From Microbacterium sp. SD291 (GTDB lineage Bacteria; Actinomycetota; Actinomycetes; Actinomycetales; Microbacteriaceae), in assembly GCF_017355365.1 (NCBI RefSeq), contig NZ_JADIJR010000004.1, positions 116,747-180,746 on the forward strand: a stretch of DNA of 64,000 nt, written 5' to 3'. The notes beneath the pieces were generated by a model that was not told the origin of the DNA, did not search any database, and saw only the letters and a program-made list of their open reading frames with translations. This document shows positions 35,467 to 43,503 of the stretch, piece by piece (positions within the stretch are counted from its first letter, which is position 1; every line of letters begins with the position of its first letter). A program made the translations under genes and the position numbers.

Positions 35467-36510
35467 ATGGCAGACGACAGTGCCGTCGACACGCCATCGG
35501 AGCCGGATGCTGCGCCGCAGCAGCAGGAGAGCGTGACGATCTACGACGTCGCGAAGCTCGCCGGAGTGAATCCCTCGACCGTGTCGCGGGCGCTGAACCG
35601 TCCTGGGCGGGTGAACGCCGTCACCGAACGGCGTATCCGTGCTGCAGCAGAGTCGCTCAACTACCACGTCAACCCCATGGCCAGGGCGCTGCCCACAGGG
35701 CGCACCTCGATCGTCGGCCTCGTGGTGTCCGACATCACGAACCCGGTGTTCTTCGACGTCATCCGCGGTGCCGAGGCGGCCGCGACCCGCGCGGGGTACA
35801 CCCTGGTGCTCACCGAGTCGGAGGAATCCGACGAGCGCGAGTACGAGCGCGCGCAGCGGATGCTGCGCATGGTCGACGGGCTGGTCCTCGCCACGCCGCG
35901 CATGTCGGACGACCAGATCACGGCGCTCGGCAGGCAGAAGCCCGTCGCGGTCGTGAACCGCCTGGTCGACGACGTGCTCTCCGTCGTGCCGGATGTGCAG
36001 CACGGCATCGCCGAAGCCGTGCGCCACCTGCGCGCGCTCGGCCACAGCCGGATCGCGTACGTGCCGGGTCCGCCGCTGTCGTGGATGGCGCGGAGACGCG
36101 GCGAGCTGCTCGCGCAGCGCTGCGAATGGGCGCACATCGAGCTCGTCGCGCTGGACCCTGTCGCCCCCACCGTGCTCGGCGGGCGCACCGCGGCGGTCGC
36201 GGTGCGCGACAGCGGGGCGACCGCGGTGTTCGCGTACAACGACCTGATCGCGATCGGCCTCATGCAGGAGCTCGTCGAGACCGGCATCCGGATCCCGGCC
36301 GACATCAGCGTCGTGGGGTTCGACGACATCTTCGGCGCGGACTTCACCTCGCCCTCGCTCACCACAGTGAAGTCGCCGCTGCGCGAGGGCGGCGACCACG
36401 CGATGAGCGCACTGCTCGGGCGCGTGACGGGCGGCGACGCCCCGAGCGGCGGCTTCGACCTCGCCACGACGCTCGTGGTGCGCGGGTCGACCGGCACAGC
36501 CAAGGCCTGA
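35467..36510 (+). CDS. LacI family regulator
   Basis: This 347-residue protein carries the helix-turn-helix VTIYDVAKLAGVNPSTVSRALNRP (about residues 18-41), hinge helix residues near PMARALPTG, and a sugar-sensing domain (IVGLVVSDITNPVFFDVIRG to VVGFDDIFGADFTSPSLTTV). It is cotranscribed with the UxuB-like gene. It is one of two LacI proteins in this locus, the other being at 44582. Either could bind the TGGCAAnCGnTTGCCA sites; the other may read the cre-like site at 22699. Confidence 0.92.
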   Translation: MADDSAVDTPSEPDAAPQQQESVTIYDVAKLAGVNPSTVSRALNRPGRVNAVTERRIRAAAESLNYHVNPMARALPTGRTSIVGLVVSDITNPVFFDVIRGAEAAATRAGYTLVLTESEESDEREYERAQRMLRMVDGLVLATPRMSDDQITALGRQKPVAVVNRLVDDVLSVVPDVQHGIAEAVRHLRALGHSRIAYVPGPPLSWMARRRGELLAQRCEWAHIELVALDPVAPTVLGGRTAAVAVRDSGATAVFAYNDLIAIGLMQELVETGIRIPADISVVGFDDIFGADFTSPSLTTVKSPLREGGDHAMSALLGRVTGGDAPSGGFDLATTLVVRGSTGTAKA

Positions 36511-36570
36511 GCCGGGGCGCCGGCATGCGGTGCGCGATCCGCGGCCATCGCACCGGCGCGGCACGGAAGA

Positions 36571-36621
36571 GGCGGCCGGCGGCACTCGGGAACGTCCACG
36601 ACGCGAGTGCTGCCGGCCGCC
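36571..36621. terminator. Hairpin between convergent lacI-type and PL6 genes
   Basis: GGCGGCCGGCGGCACTCG (36571-36588) pairs with CGAGTGCTGCCGGCCGCC (36604-36621) over 18 bp with one mismatch. It sits between two convergent stop codons and probably terminates both transcripts, including the long leftward transporter operon. Confidence 0.85.
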
Positions 36622-36633
36622 GGCCGGATCGGA

Positions 36634-38118
36634 TCAGGGCGCGAACGGCCCGACGTCCGCGGTGGTGAGAGGCTCGCGCCGAGCAAGCCCCGCACCGAAC
36701 TCGTGCGCGCCGACGTCGGCGATGCCGGCGCGGCGGCGACCCTCGATGTCGTCGCGGGCGTACGCCGCGTGATCCTGCGTCGCCGCGTCGATCGCCGGGC
36801 TGGTGGCGCCGATGCGCAGCACGTCCGCGCCGTCGCGGGTGAGCTGCGGGTCCACGCGCGTGAAGCCGTCTGCGGGGATGTCCCCGTCCGGTGCCGCACC
36901 CCACAGGATGTTGCCCGCCCAGGTAAAGCCGCTCGACACCGGAACCTTGGCGAGGATGCCCTCTTCGCCCTGGAAGATGTTGTCGACGATCACGCAGTCG
37001 GTCGGCGCGATGGGGCGATGCGTCTCCCCGGAGATGCCGCCGGCGTTGCCGACGATGGTGTTGAGGGCGATGCGCACCCGGTCTGCCGCGTCGTTCTTGT
37101 TGCGCGAGTTCGCGGGCTCTCCCTCGTAGTGGTCCTTGAGGGTGCCCGCGCCGAGCACGAGTGCGGTGTCGGCCGTCTCGCCGATGTAGTTGTTCACGAT
37201 CAGGTGATCGTTGCCGTAGATGCGGATGCCGCGCTCGCCGCGGATGATGTGGTTCGACTCGACCGTCGTGCGGTTGCCGTGGCGCAGTACGATGCCGCCG
37301 CCGCTGTCGCGGATGGTGTTGAAGCGGATGACGTTGTCGCTGGACTTCACCGAGATGGCCTCGGGGTCGCCGTTGGTGCGCTCGAACAGGTTGTACTCCA
37401 CCACCGCGTGGGCGCTGCTCAGCGCACGCGGGCTCACGCCGAGCCGGATCGGCTCGCCGCCGTTGGCGCCGGCGAACGTGTGGTCGGAGAAGTGGTTGTG
37501 GTGGATGTGGACGTTCTCGGCCATCTCGGTCGAGCCCCCACCCTCGATGCCGAGGAAGATGCCGAGAGTCGACTTGCCGTGGAAGTGGTTGTACTCGACG
37601 ACGGTGTCGTCGGCGCGCACCATCACGCAGTGCATGCCCTCGATGTCGGCGAGCACGAACTCGTTGCGGCTCAGTGTGATCGCCCGGCAGTTCGCGGGGA
37701 TCTCCAGCGTCGTCGACTGCGTGAACACGAAGCCGCTTATCGCGACGTCGTGGGTTGCGTCGAAGGCGAAGCTCCGCGCGCCGGTGAGGGTGACCCCGCC
37801 GACCGACTCGGCCATGATCGTGAGCGGCTTGTTCCAGCGTCCGCCGACTCCGGCGAGGTCGATCGCCGCCCCCTCCGGAACCGCGTAGGTGCCGTTCGCG
37901 ACGATGATCGTCCCGCTCGCCTCCGGGGTCGCTGAGGCGATCGCGGCCTGGAGCTCCTCGAGCGACGCGACGTAGGAGTACGGTCCGCGACCTGGCAGCA
38001 TCGGGACGGTCCCGGATGCCGGGGCCCGGCCGAGCGTCGACGCGCCCGCCTGCTGCGGGATGGCGATGGCAGCCGCGGCACCGGCGACGGCGGACAGGAT
38101 GAATGTACGGCGCTTCAT
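36634..38118 (-). CDS. Tat-exported polysaccharide lyase family 6 enzyme
   Basis: This 494-residue protein starts at ATG 38118 after GAGGAGGAA. The N-terminus KRRTFILSAVAGAAAAIAIP is a twin-arginine signal ending near AGA-S. The rest is a PL6 beta-helix without an F5/8C domain: ANGGEPIRLGVSPRALSSAH, GDPEAISVKSS (Lys258) and GGIVLRHGNRTTV (Arg279), the catalytic pair at the family spacing of 21. The C-terminal PLTTADVGP resembles the Sec-exported PL6 at 30555. It is the last gene of the leftward SBP-permease-phosphatase-fucosidase operon. The different export route may mean a bound cofactor or folded export, or a different place of action. Confidence 0.9.
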   Translation of the reverse strand: MKRRTFILSAVAGAAAAIAIPQQAGASTLGRAPASGTVPMLPGRGPYSYVASLEELQAAIASATPEASGTIIVANGTYAVPEGAAIDLAGVGGRWNKPLTIMAESVGGVTLTGARSFAFDATHDVAISGFVFTQSTTLEIPANCRAITLSRNEFVLADIEGMHCVMVRADDTVVEYNHFHGKSTLGIFLGIEGGGSTEMAENVHIHHNHFSDHTFAGANGGEPIRLGVSPRALSSAHAVVEYNLFERTNGDPEAISVKSSDNVIRFNTIRDSGGGIVLRHGNRTTVESNHIIRGERGIRIYGNDHLIVNNYIGETADTALVLGAGTLKDHYEGEPANSRNKNDAADRVRIALNTIVGNAGGISGETHRPIAPTDCVIVDNIFQGEEGILAKVPVSSGFTWAGNILWGAAPDGDIPADGFTRVDPQLTRDGADVLRIGATSPAIDAATQDHAAYARDDIEGRRRAGIADVGAHEFGAGLARREPLTTADVGPFAP

Positions 38119-38159
38119 GTTTCCTCCTCGTTGAGGGTTGGGGTAGGGGTTTCGTTGAG

Positions 38160-39470
38160 TCAGGTCGTTTCGGGATCCAGGAACAGCTCGACGACGGGCA
38201 CGGGGGAGTCCGGTCGCTGGATCGGCAGCTGCAGGGTGAGCGTGCCCTCGGGCAGGCCGCCCATCAGCGTGTTCTGGGCCTGGCGGTGCGGATCGATGCG
38301 CAGCGGCACCAGCTCGGAGGCATCCGTCATGAGCTGGGCGTACCGCACCCTTCCCGCCAGCCCTGGCAGGTGCAGGTGCTTGAAGGGCCAGGAGAAGAGG
38401 TGCACATACAGCCGGTCGCCGCGGAGCGTATAGCGGGTGTCGCTCGGGGCCGGCCACGGGGCGGGGCCGGCGCCGTGGATCGAACGGGCATGATCGTCCA
38501 TCCAGTCAGCGATCTCATCGAAGGTGCGCTGCGCGGTGCGGTCGATGCGGCCTCGCCCGTCCGGGCCGACGTTCAGCAGCAGGTTCCCGTCCTTGGAGAC
38601 GCCGTCGATCAGCAGCTTGATCAGCGACTCGGAGCTCTTCGAGTCGAGGTTGTCGCGGTCGTAGCCCCAGCTCCCGTCGAGCGTCTGGCACGCCTCCCAC
38701 GGCACCGGCCGGCCGTCGCGCTCCATCGGCGCCAGCGGCTGGTACTGCTCCGGCGTGACGATGTCGCCGGGGATGCCGAGGCGATCGTTGACGATGATGC
38801 CGGGCTGCAGCGCCCGCACCAGGCACAGCAGGTTCTCGGCATCCCAGTCCGCCGCCCCCTTGCCGCCCCAGTAGTCGGGGCGGTGCGTGTAGGAGAAGTC
38901 GAAGAAGAGGTAGTCGATCTGGCCGTAGCCGGTGAGGAGCTCGCGCACCTGCCCGTGGAGGTAGCGCTGGTAGTCGCGGATGTCGCGGTTGGCGGTCGCC
39001 GCCTTGAACTCCTCGTCGTCGCGCTGCGGGTGCGTGCCGTCGACCGGGAACGACTCGTGGTGCCAGTCGATCAGGGAGTAGTAGAGCCCGACCCGCAGAC
39101 CCTCGGCGCGGCACGCCTCGACGAACTCGGCGACCGCGTCGCGGCCGAACGGCGTGTTCACCGAGGTGTAGCCGGTGAGCTTCGAGTCCCACAGGCAGAA
39201 GCCGTCGTGGTGCTTGGCGGTGAGCACGACGTACCCGGCGCCGGCGGCCTTCGCGGTGCGCGCCCAGGCGCGGGGGTCGTAGCGGTCGGGGTCGAAATGC
39301 TCGCGGTACCCCTCGTAGTCGGCATCCGTCATCCGCTCGCGGTTCTTCACCCACTCGTGGCGGGCGGCGAGGGAGTACAGACCCCAGTGCACGAACATGC
39401 CGAGGCGGGCCTCGGTGAACCAGGCGAGCTGAGGGCCCTGCTTCTCGATGCGACCGGCGGATGCCGTCAT
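38160..39470 (-). CDS. Alpha-L-fucosidase-like glycoside hydrolase (GH29)
   Basis: This 436-residue enzyme starts at ATG 39470, overlapping the phosphatase stop. GH29 blocks are WFTEARLGMFVHWGLYSLAAR, GAGYVVLTAKHHDGFCLWDS, GLRVGLYYSLIDWHHESFP, and IDYLFFDFSYTH with the nucleophile Asp, followed by a beta-rich C-terminal domain. No signal peptide, so it acts in the cytoplasm on imported oligosaccharides. Its place between ABC transporter and PL6 genes suggests that the target polymer carries fucose or a related side sugar. GH29 members may also act on other deoxy-sugars. Confidence 0.9.
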   Translation of the reverse strand: MTASAGRIEKQGPQLAWFTEARLGMFVHWGLYSLAARHEWVKNRERMTDADYEGYREHFDPDRYDPRAWARTAKAAGAGYVVLTAKHHDGFCLWDSKLTGYTSVNTPFGRDAVAEFVEACRAEGLRVGLYYSLIDWHHESFPVDGTHPQRDDEEFKAATANRDIRDYQRYLHGQVRELLTGYGQIDYLFFDFSYTHRPDYWGGKGAADWDAENLLCLVRALQPGIIVNDRLGIPGDIVTPEQYQPLAPMERDGRPVPWEACQTLDGSWGYDRDNLDSKSSESLIKLLIDGVSKDGNLLLNVGPDGRGRIDRTAQRTFDEIADWMDDHARSIHGAGPAPWPAPSDTRYTLRGDRLYVHLFSWPFKHLHLPGLAGRVRYAQLMTDASELVPLRIDPHRQAQNTLMGGLPEGTLTLQLPIQRPDSPVPVVELFLDPETT

Positions 39471-40192
39471 GACGGAGCTCCTTCGTGAGGGGTGACGAGT
39501 GCGTTGCGGAGGGCGGCGAGCTCCTCGCGGGTGAGTGCGTGGCCCAGGAGATACTCGGCGGCCGACCCCCACTGGGCATCGAGGTTCGCGAGGGTCGCGC
39601 GCATCACCTCGGCGGGGGATTCGGTGGCGAGCATCCACGCGTGCCGGGACTCGGGGTACTTCGCGGCGAGGCGCTCCGAGGTCGCACGCCGATGCGCGGC
39701 CGGGATCAGGTCGGCGGTCAGCGCATAGTCGGCGACGACGGCATCCCGGTCCGCTCCGACGGCCGCGAGGGCGAGGGCGATCGTGATCCCGGTGCGGTCC
39801 TTGCCCGCCGTGCAGTGCACGAGGGTCGGCTCTCCTGCCGCGATGATCCGCATCGCGCTGACCAGTGCGGCGGCGGAGCCTGAGAGCAGGTGCGCGTAGA
39901 TCTCGCCGAGGCTGTAGTCCTCGAGGAAGAACGAGCGGGCCGATCCGAGATACAGCGGCAGGCGGGTGATCCGGATGCCGGACGCTGCGGTCACGTCGTC
40001 CGCGACCTCGTCGTCGGCCCGGAGGTCGACGATCCGCCGTACCCGGGCGCGGAGCTCGTCCGCCGCATCCGGACCCAGCCCGGCGAGATGGCCCGAGCGG
40101 AACAGCCGTCCGCTGCGGATCGTCCCGGTCGCCGCCGGGATTCCGCCGACATCGCGGAATCCGGTCACGCCGTCGATCGCGATCACCGTCAT
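39467..40192 (-). CDS. Tyrosine-protein phosphatase (DUF/Y_phosphatase3 type)
   Basis: This 241-residue protein carries the CX5R phosphatase loop HCTAGKDRTG (about residues 126-135) and the N-terminal FRDVGGIPAATGTIRSGRLFRSGHL typical of bacterial Tyr phosphatases related to M. tuberculosis PtpB. The general-acid region lies near LYLGSARSFFLED. It is translationally coupled to the fucosidase gene (ATGA) and 15 bp downstream of a permease gene. A protein phosphatase in a sugar operon is unusual; it may instead dephosphorylate a sugar phosphate or phosphoinositide. No signal peptide. Confidence 0.88.
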   Translation of the reverse strand: MTVIAIDGVTGFRDVGGIPAATGTIRSGRLFRSGHLAGLGPDAADELRARVRRIVDLRADDEVADDVTAASGIRITRLPLYLGSARSFFLEDYSLGEIYAHLLSGSAAALVSAMRIIAAGEPTLVHCTAGKDRTGITIALALAAVGADRDAVVADYALTADLIPAAHRRATSERLAAKYPESRHAWMLATESPAEVMRATLANLDAQWGSAAEYLLGHALTREELAALRNALVTPHEGAPS

Positions 40193-40207
40193 CGCAGCAT
40201 CCCCTGG

Positions 40208-41074
40208 TCAGCCCTTGAGCGCGCCGGACGTGAGCCCGCGCGCGAACGAGCGCTGGAACAGCAGGAACACGATCACCGACGGCGCGAGGGCGAGCAGCGA
40301 GGCTGCCATGACGACGCCGGGGGTGACCTCCGGCTCGATGCGCAGGGTGCGCAGGGCCAGCGGCAGCGTGTACGTGTCGCTCGAGGTGGAGACGAGCAGC
40401 GGCAGCAGGTACTGGTCCCAGATCATCGTGAAGCCGAACACGCCGATCACGCCGATCGCGGGCTTGCACAGCGGCACGATGATCTGCGCGAAGACCCGGA
40501 GCTCGCTCGCGCCGTCGATGCGCGCGGCCTCCTCGAGTTCGAGCGGGACGTCCTTCATGAACTCGGTCATCACCAGGATCGAGAACGCCCAGGCCCCGAT
40601 CGGCACGATCATTCCGGCGAGCGTGCCCATGAGGTTGATGTGCACGAAGGGGAGGTCGGCCAGCAGGATCGACAGCGGCAGTGCGAGGATCTCGTCCGGC
40701 AGCATCATCGTGGCGAGGATGGCGACCAGCGCCAGGGCTGAGAAGCGGAACTTCTTGCGGGCGAGCGCGTAGCCGGCGAGCACCGACACGATCACCTGCA
40801 GCAGCAGGCCGAATCCCACCACGAAGAACGAGTTCATCAGGTAGCCGAGCACGCCGAAGTCGAACGCGACGGCGAAGTTCGCAAGAGTCGGGCGGTTCGG
40901 GATGATGCTGAGCTCGGTGGGGTCGGAGACCTCACTGAACGCCCCGGAGAGCAGTGCCAGGAGCGGACCGGCGAACAGCGCGACGACGATGGCGTACACG
41001 AGCACCTTCACGCCGATCCCGACGAGGGTGCGGCTCTCGGTGAGCCCGAGAGCGGTGTCAGTTCCGACGCTCAT
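40208..41074 (-). CDS. Sugar ABC transporter permease (MalG-type), second system
   Basis: This 288-residue membrane protein starts at ATG 41074, overlapping the partner permease stop. It has six predicted helices beginning VGIGVKVLVYAIVVALFAGP. The EAA loop is PLELEEAARIDGASELRVFA, and the C-terminus RGLTSGALKG is the usual ending. It works with the MalF-type partner and the lipoprotein encoded upstream. As in the first system, no ATPase gene is present. Confidence 0.92.
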   Translation of the reverse strand: MSVGTDTALGLTESRTLVGIGVKVLVYAIVVALFAGPLLALLSGAFSEVSDPTELSIIPNRPTLANFAVAFDFGVLGYLMNSFFVVGFGLLLQVIVSVLAGYALARKKFRFSALALVAILATMMLPDEILALPLSILLADLPFVHINLMGTLAGMIVPIGAWAFSILVMTEFMKDVPLELEEAARIDGASELRVFAQIIVPLCKPAIGVIGVFGFTMIWDQYLLPLLVSTSSDTYTLPLALRTLRIEPEVTPGVVMAASLLALAPSVIVFLLFQRSFARGLTSGALKG

Positions 41075-42042
41075 GCGTCCTTCTTCCTTCGCAGCATGAG
41101 CTGCACGCCGACGGTCAGCACGAGTGTCGCCAGGAACAGCAGGACGGCGCCCGCCGAGCCCACGCCGAGCTTCTGCTGCTCCAGTCCGAGCTTGTAGAGG
41201 AGGGTCATCACGACCTCGGTGGCGCCGTTGGGGCCGCCGTTGGTCATCAGGTACACCTCGGTGAACACCCGGAAGCCGCGGATGGCGGCGAGGATGAACA
41301 GGATAGAGAACACCGGGCGCAGGCCCGGGAGGGTGACGTGCAGGATGCGCTGCCAGCGGTTCGCGCCGTCGACTGTGGCCGCCTCGTAGAGCCCGCGGTC
41401 GATGCCGGCGAGCCCGGCAAGGATGATCATCATGTCGTAGGGGCCGCCGCGCCAGATGCCCATGAGCATGATCGACCACATGGCCGAGTCCGGGCTGTTG
41501 ATGTATTCGCTGGGGCCGAGGCCGAGCACGCCGACGATCGAGTTCAGGAAGCCGTCGGGCGACGGGTGGTACATGATCCGCCACAGCTCCGCGATCACGG
41601 CCATCGGCACGACCACGGGCAGGAAGGCCGCGGAGCGGATGAACGAGAGCTTGCGGGTCTGGCCCTCCAGCAGCAGCGCGAGGGCGAAGCCGAGGAGGAG
41701 GCAGCCCGCGGTCTGGCCGAAGGCGAGGATCAGGGTGTTGACGGTCGCGTCGCGGAAGGCGGGGTCGGCGAGGATCGTCTCGTAGTTCTTGGTGCCGACG
41801 AACTCGTTGCCGAGGTACGGGCGCACGTTCTCGACCGACATCCCGATGGCCTGGACCATGGGGATGTAGCGGAAGACCAGGAACAGCACGAGGGCGGGGG
41901 CGAGGAAGGCCCAGGGAACCCACCACTGTCCCTGCACCCGATGGCGGCGGCGCCGCCTGGCGGGCGGCGGGGACGCGATGGCCCCCGCCGCCGGCTGGGG
42001 AGCGTCGGCCGCGGTCGCGGCGTCGGCTGTGTTGATGGTCAC
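41071..42042 (-). CDS. Sugar ABC transporter permease (MalF-type), second system
   Basis: This 323-residue protein uses GTG 42042, overlapping the binding-protein stop (GTGA). An Ala/Pro-rich and then Arg-rich cytoplasmic N-terminus (about residues 1-40, ending PPPARRRRRHR) precedes the first helix WVPWAFLAPALVLFLVFRYI. The EAA loop is RGLYEAATVDGANRWQRILH, and NGGPNGATEVVMTLLYKLG is the MalF-type periplasmic loop. It ends in RRKKDA. It imports the sugar ligand together with its partner permease. Confidence 0.92.
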   Translation of the reverse strand: MTINTADAATAADAPQPAAGAIASPPPARRRRRHRVQGQWWVPWAFLAPALVLFLVFRYIPMVQAIGMSVENVRPYLGNEFVGTKNYETILADPAFRDATVNTLILAFGQTAGCLLLGFALALLLEGQTRKLSFIRSAAFLPVVVPMAVIAELWRIMYHPSPDGFLNSIVGVLGLGPSEYINSPDSAMWSIMLMGIWRGGPYDMMIILAGLAGIDRGLYEAATVDGANRWQRILHVTLPGLRPVFSILFILAAIRGFRVFTEVYLMTNGGPNGATEVVMTLLYKLGLEQQKLGVGSAGAVLLFLATLVLTVGVQLMLRRKKDA

Positions 42043-43373
42043 TGCTTGAGGATTCCCTGCGTCAGGAGCTCTGCGGTCAGCTTGCCGTCGAGCTTGGTGA
42101 GTTCTTCTTCGACGTCGAGCGAGCAGTCCGCGAGCAGCGCGTTGATGGTGTCCGCGCTCATCTGACGGACCGGGGTCCAGCTCGGGATGGTCGGCGCGTA
42201 GTGGCCGCTCTCCTTGTACGCCGTCGCGAACGTCTGCCAGCGCGGGTCGTCGCGGACATCGGCGATGTCGACCTTCTCGTTGACCGGAAGCTGGATGGCG
42301 AAGGCATCCGAGCCCTCCATGCCGAACTTCTGGGCGTCGGGGCTGACGTACCAGTCGGCGAACGCGGTCTGGCCCTTCTCGTTCTCGGAGCCGGCCATCA
42401 GGTAGACCGTGCCGCCCTCGGCGAGCACCGAGGCGTCCTCCGGGCCCTGGGGTGCGGGGACGACCTCGTACTTGTCGGCACCCAGCACCTTGTCGAACCG
42501 CGGCATCATGTAGGGCCCGGTGACGTACATGCCGGCGACGCCGGACTCGAACGCCTCGTTGGTCGGCGGGGTGTCCATGCTCGGGGCGCCGGGCTGGACG
42601 ACACCCGCCTCGCACTGGAGGTCGCGGAACCAGGTCGCCGCCTCGATCGCCTCGGGCGACGTCATGGCAGGGAGCCACTCATCGCCGGAGCCGGTGATGA
42701 AGTCGCCGCCTGCCGCCCAGAGGAAGTTCGAGAAGTACCACGACGCGTAGCCGCGCTTGGTCGAGCCGGGGACGGCGAGGCCGTAGGTGTCGGCCTGCCC
42801 GTTGCCGTCGGGGTCGTTCGCGGTGAAGGCCTCGGCGACCTCGAGCATCTCGTCCCAGTCGGTGGGCGCCTCGAGGCCCAGCTTCTCGAGCCAGTCGCTG
42901 CGGATCATGAGGGCGTTGGCCTGAGCCGAGTAGGGGATGCCGTAGGTCTTGCCGTCGACGGCCTTGCCGGCCTCGAGCGCCTGAGCGGTGAGGTCCTTCG
43001 AGTTCTTGATCTCGTCGAGGTCGATCTCGCGGAGGATGCCCTGCGACTGCATGGTGCCGAGCTGGCTGACGTCGTTGAGCACGATGTCGGGCAGGTCCTT
43101 CTGGCCGGCGCGCTGCGCGAGCTTGATCTCGAAGTCGTCGAAGATCGCGGTGACCTCGGCCTTGAAGCCGGTGGCCTCGGTGAACGCCTCGACCTGACGG
43201 ATGGTCGCGGCCTCGCTGGGGCTTCCCGGAGTGGTCCGGGTCCAGATCTCGAGGACGGCCTCGTCGTCCTGCTTCACGCCGGAGCCGCCCTCGGGGGCGG
43301 ACGTGGCGGAGCAGCCGGCGAGCGCGAGCGTGGCGACGCCGATGACGGCGACTGCTCTCAGATTCGTGTGCAT
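42039..43373 (-). CDS. Sugar ABC transporter substrate-binding lipoprotein, second system
   Basis: This 444-residue protein starts at ATG 43373 after GGGAGA. The signal peptide MHTNLRAVAVIGVATLALA ends in lipobox LAGC (Cys22 lipidated). It is a family-1 solute-binding protein: LPDIVLNDVSQLGTMQSQG, YGIPYSAQANALMIRSDWLEKLG, and FESGVAGMYVTGPYMMPRFD. It heads an operon of six leftward genes (SBP, two permeases, phosphatase, fucosidase, PL6). Regulon operator 43389-43404 lies 15 bp before the start codon, so a repressor would cover the promoter or the leader. The ligand is probably an unsaturated uronate oligosaccharide, inferred from context. Confidence 0.93.
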   Translation of the reverse strand: MHTNLRAVAVIGVATLALAGCSATSAPEGGSGVKQDDEAVLEIWTRTTPGSPSEAATIRQVEAFTEATGFKAEVTAIFDDFEIKLAQRAGQKDLPDIVLNDVSQLGTMQSQGILREIDLDEIKNSKDLTAQALEAGKAVDGKTYGIPYSAQANALMIRSDWLEKLGLEAPTDWDEMLEVAEAFTANDPDGNGQADTYGLAVPGSTKRGYASWYFSNFLWAAGGDFITGSGDEWLPAMTSPEAIEAATWFRDLQCEAGVVQPGAPSMDTPPTNEAFESGVAGMYVTGPYMMPRFDKVLGADKYEVVPAPQGPEDASVLAEGGTVYLMAGSENEKGQTAFADWYVSPDAQKFGMEGSDAFAIQLPVNEKVDIADVRDDPRWQTFATAYKESGHYAPTIPSWTPVRQMSADTINALLADCSLDVEEELTKLDGKLTAELLTQGILKQ

Positions 43374-43388
43374 GTGATCTCCCGGGTT

Positions 43389-43404
43389 TGGCAAACGCTT
43401 GCCA
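43389..43404. promoter_or_regulatory. Regulon operator copy 3, before the second ABC transporter operon
   Basis: TGGCAAACGCTTGCCA is a palindrome directly upstream of the binding-protein gene and in the divergent gap with the dehydrogenase gene at 43504. Both directions could be controlled. Confidence 0.88.
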
Positions 43405-43503
43405 CTTTGCAAGACGTCGTTGGTGAATCTAACCTAGGGATGCGAGCGCTGTCAATCATTGATCGGATGTTTCGCTTTCGCAGGATGATCGTCAGGAGAC
43501 GAA

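Noticed and set aside
30555..38118. Naming the PL6 enzymes chondroitinase B
   Set aside because: Sequence supports family PL6 and its Lys/Arg pair, but the family includes alginate lyases and no sulfatase is nearby.
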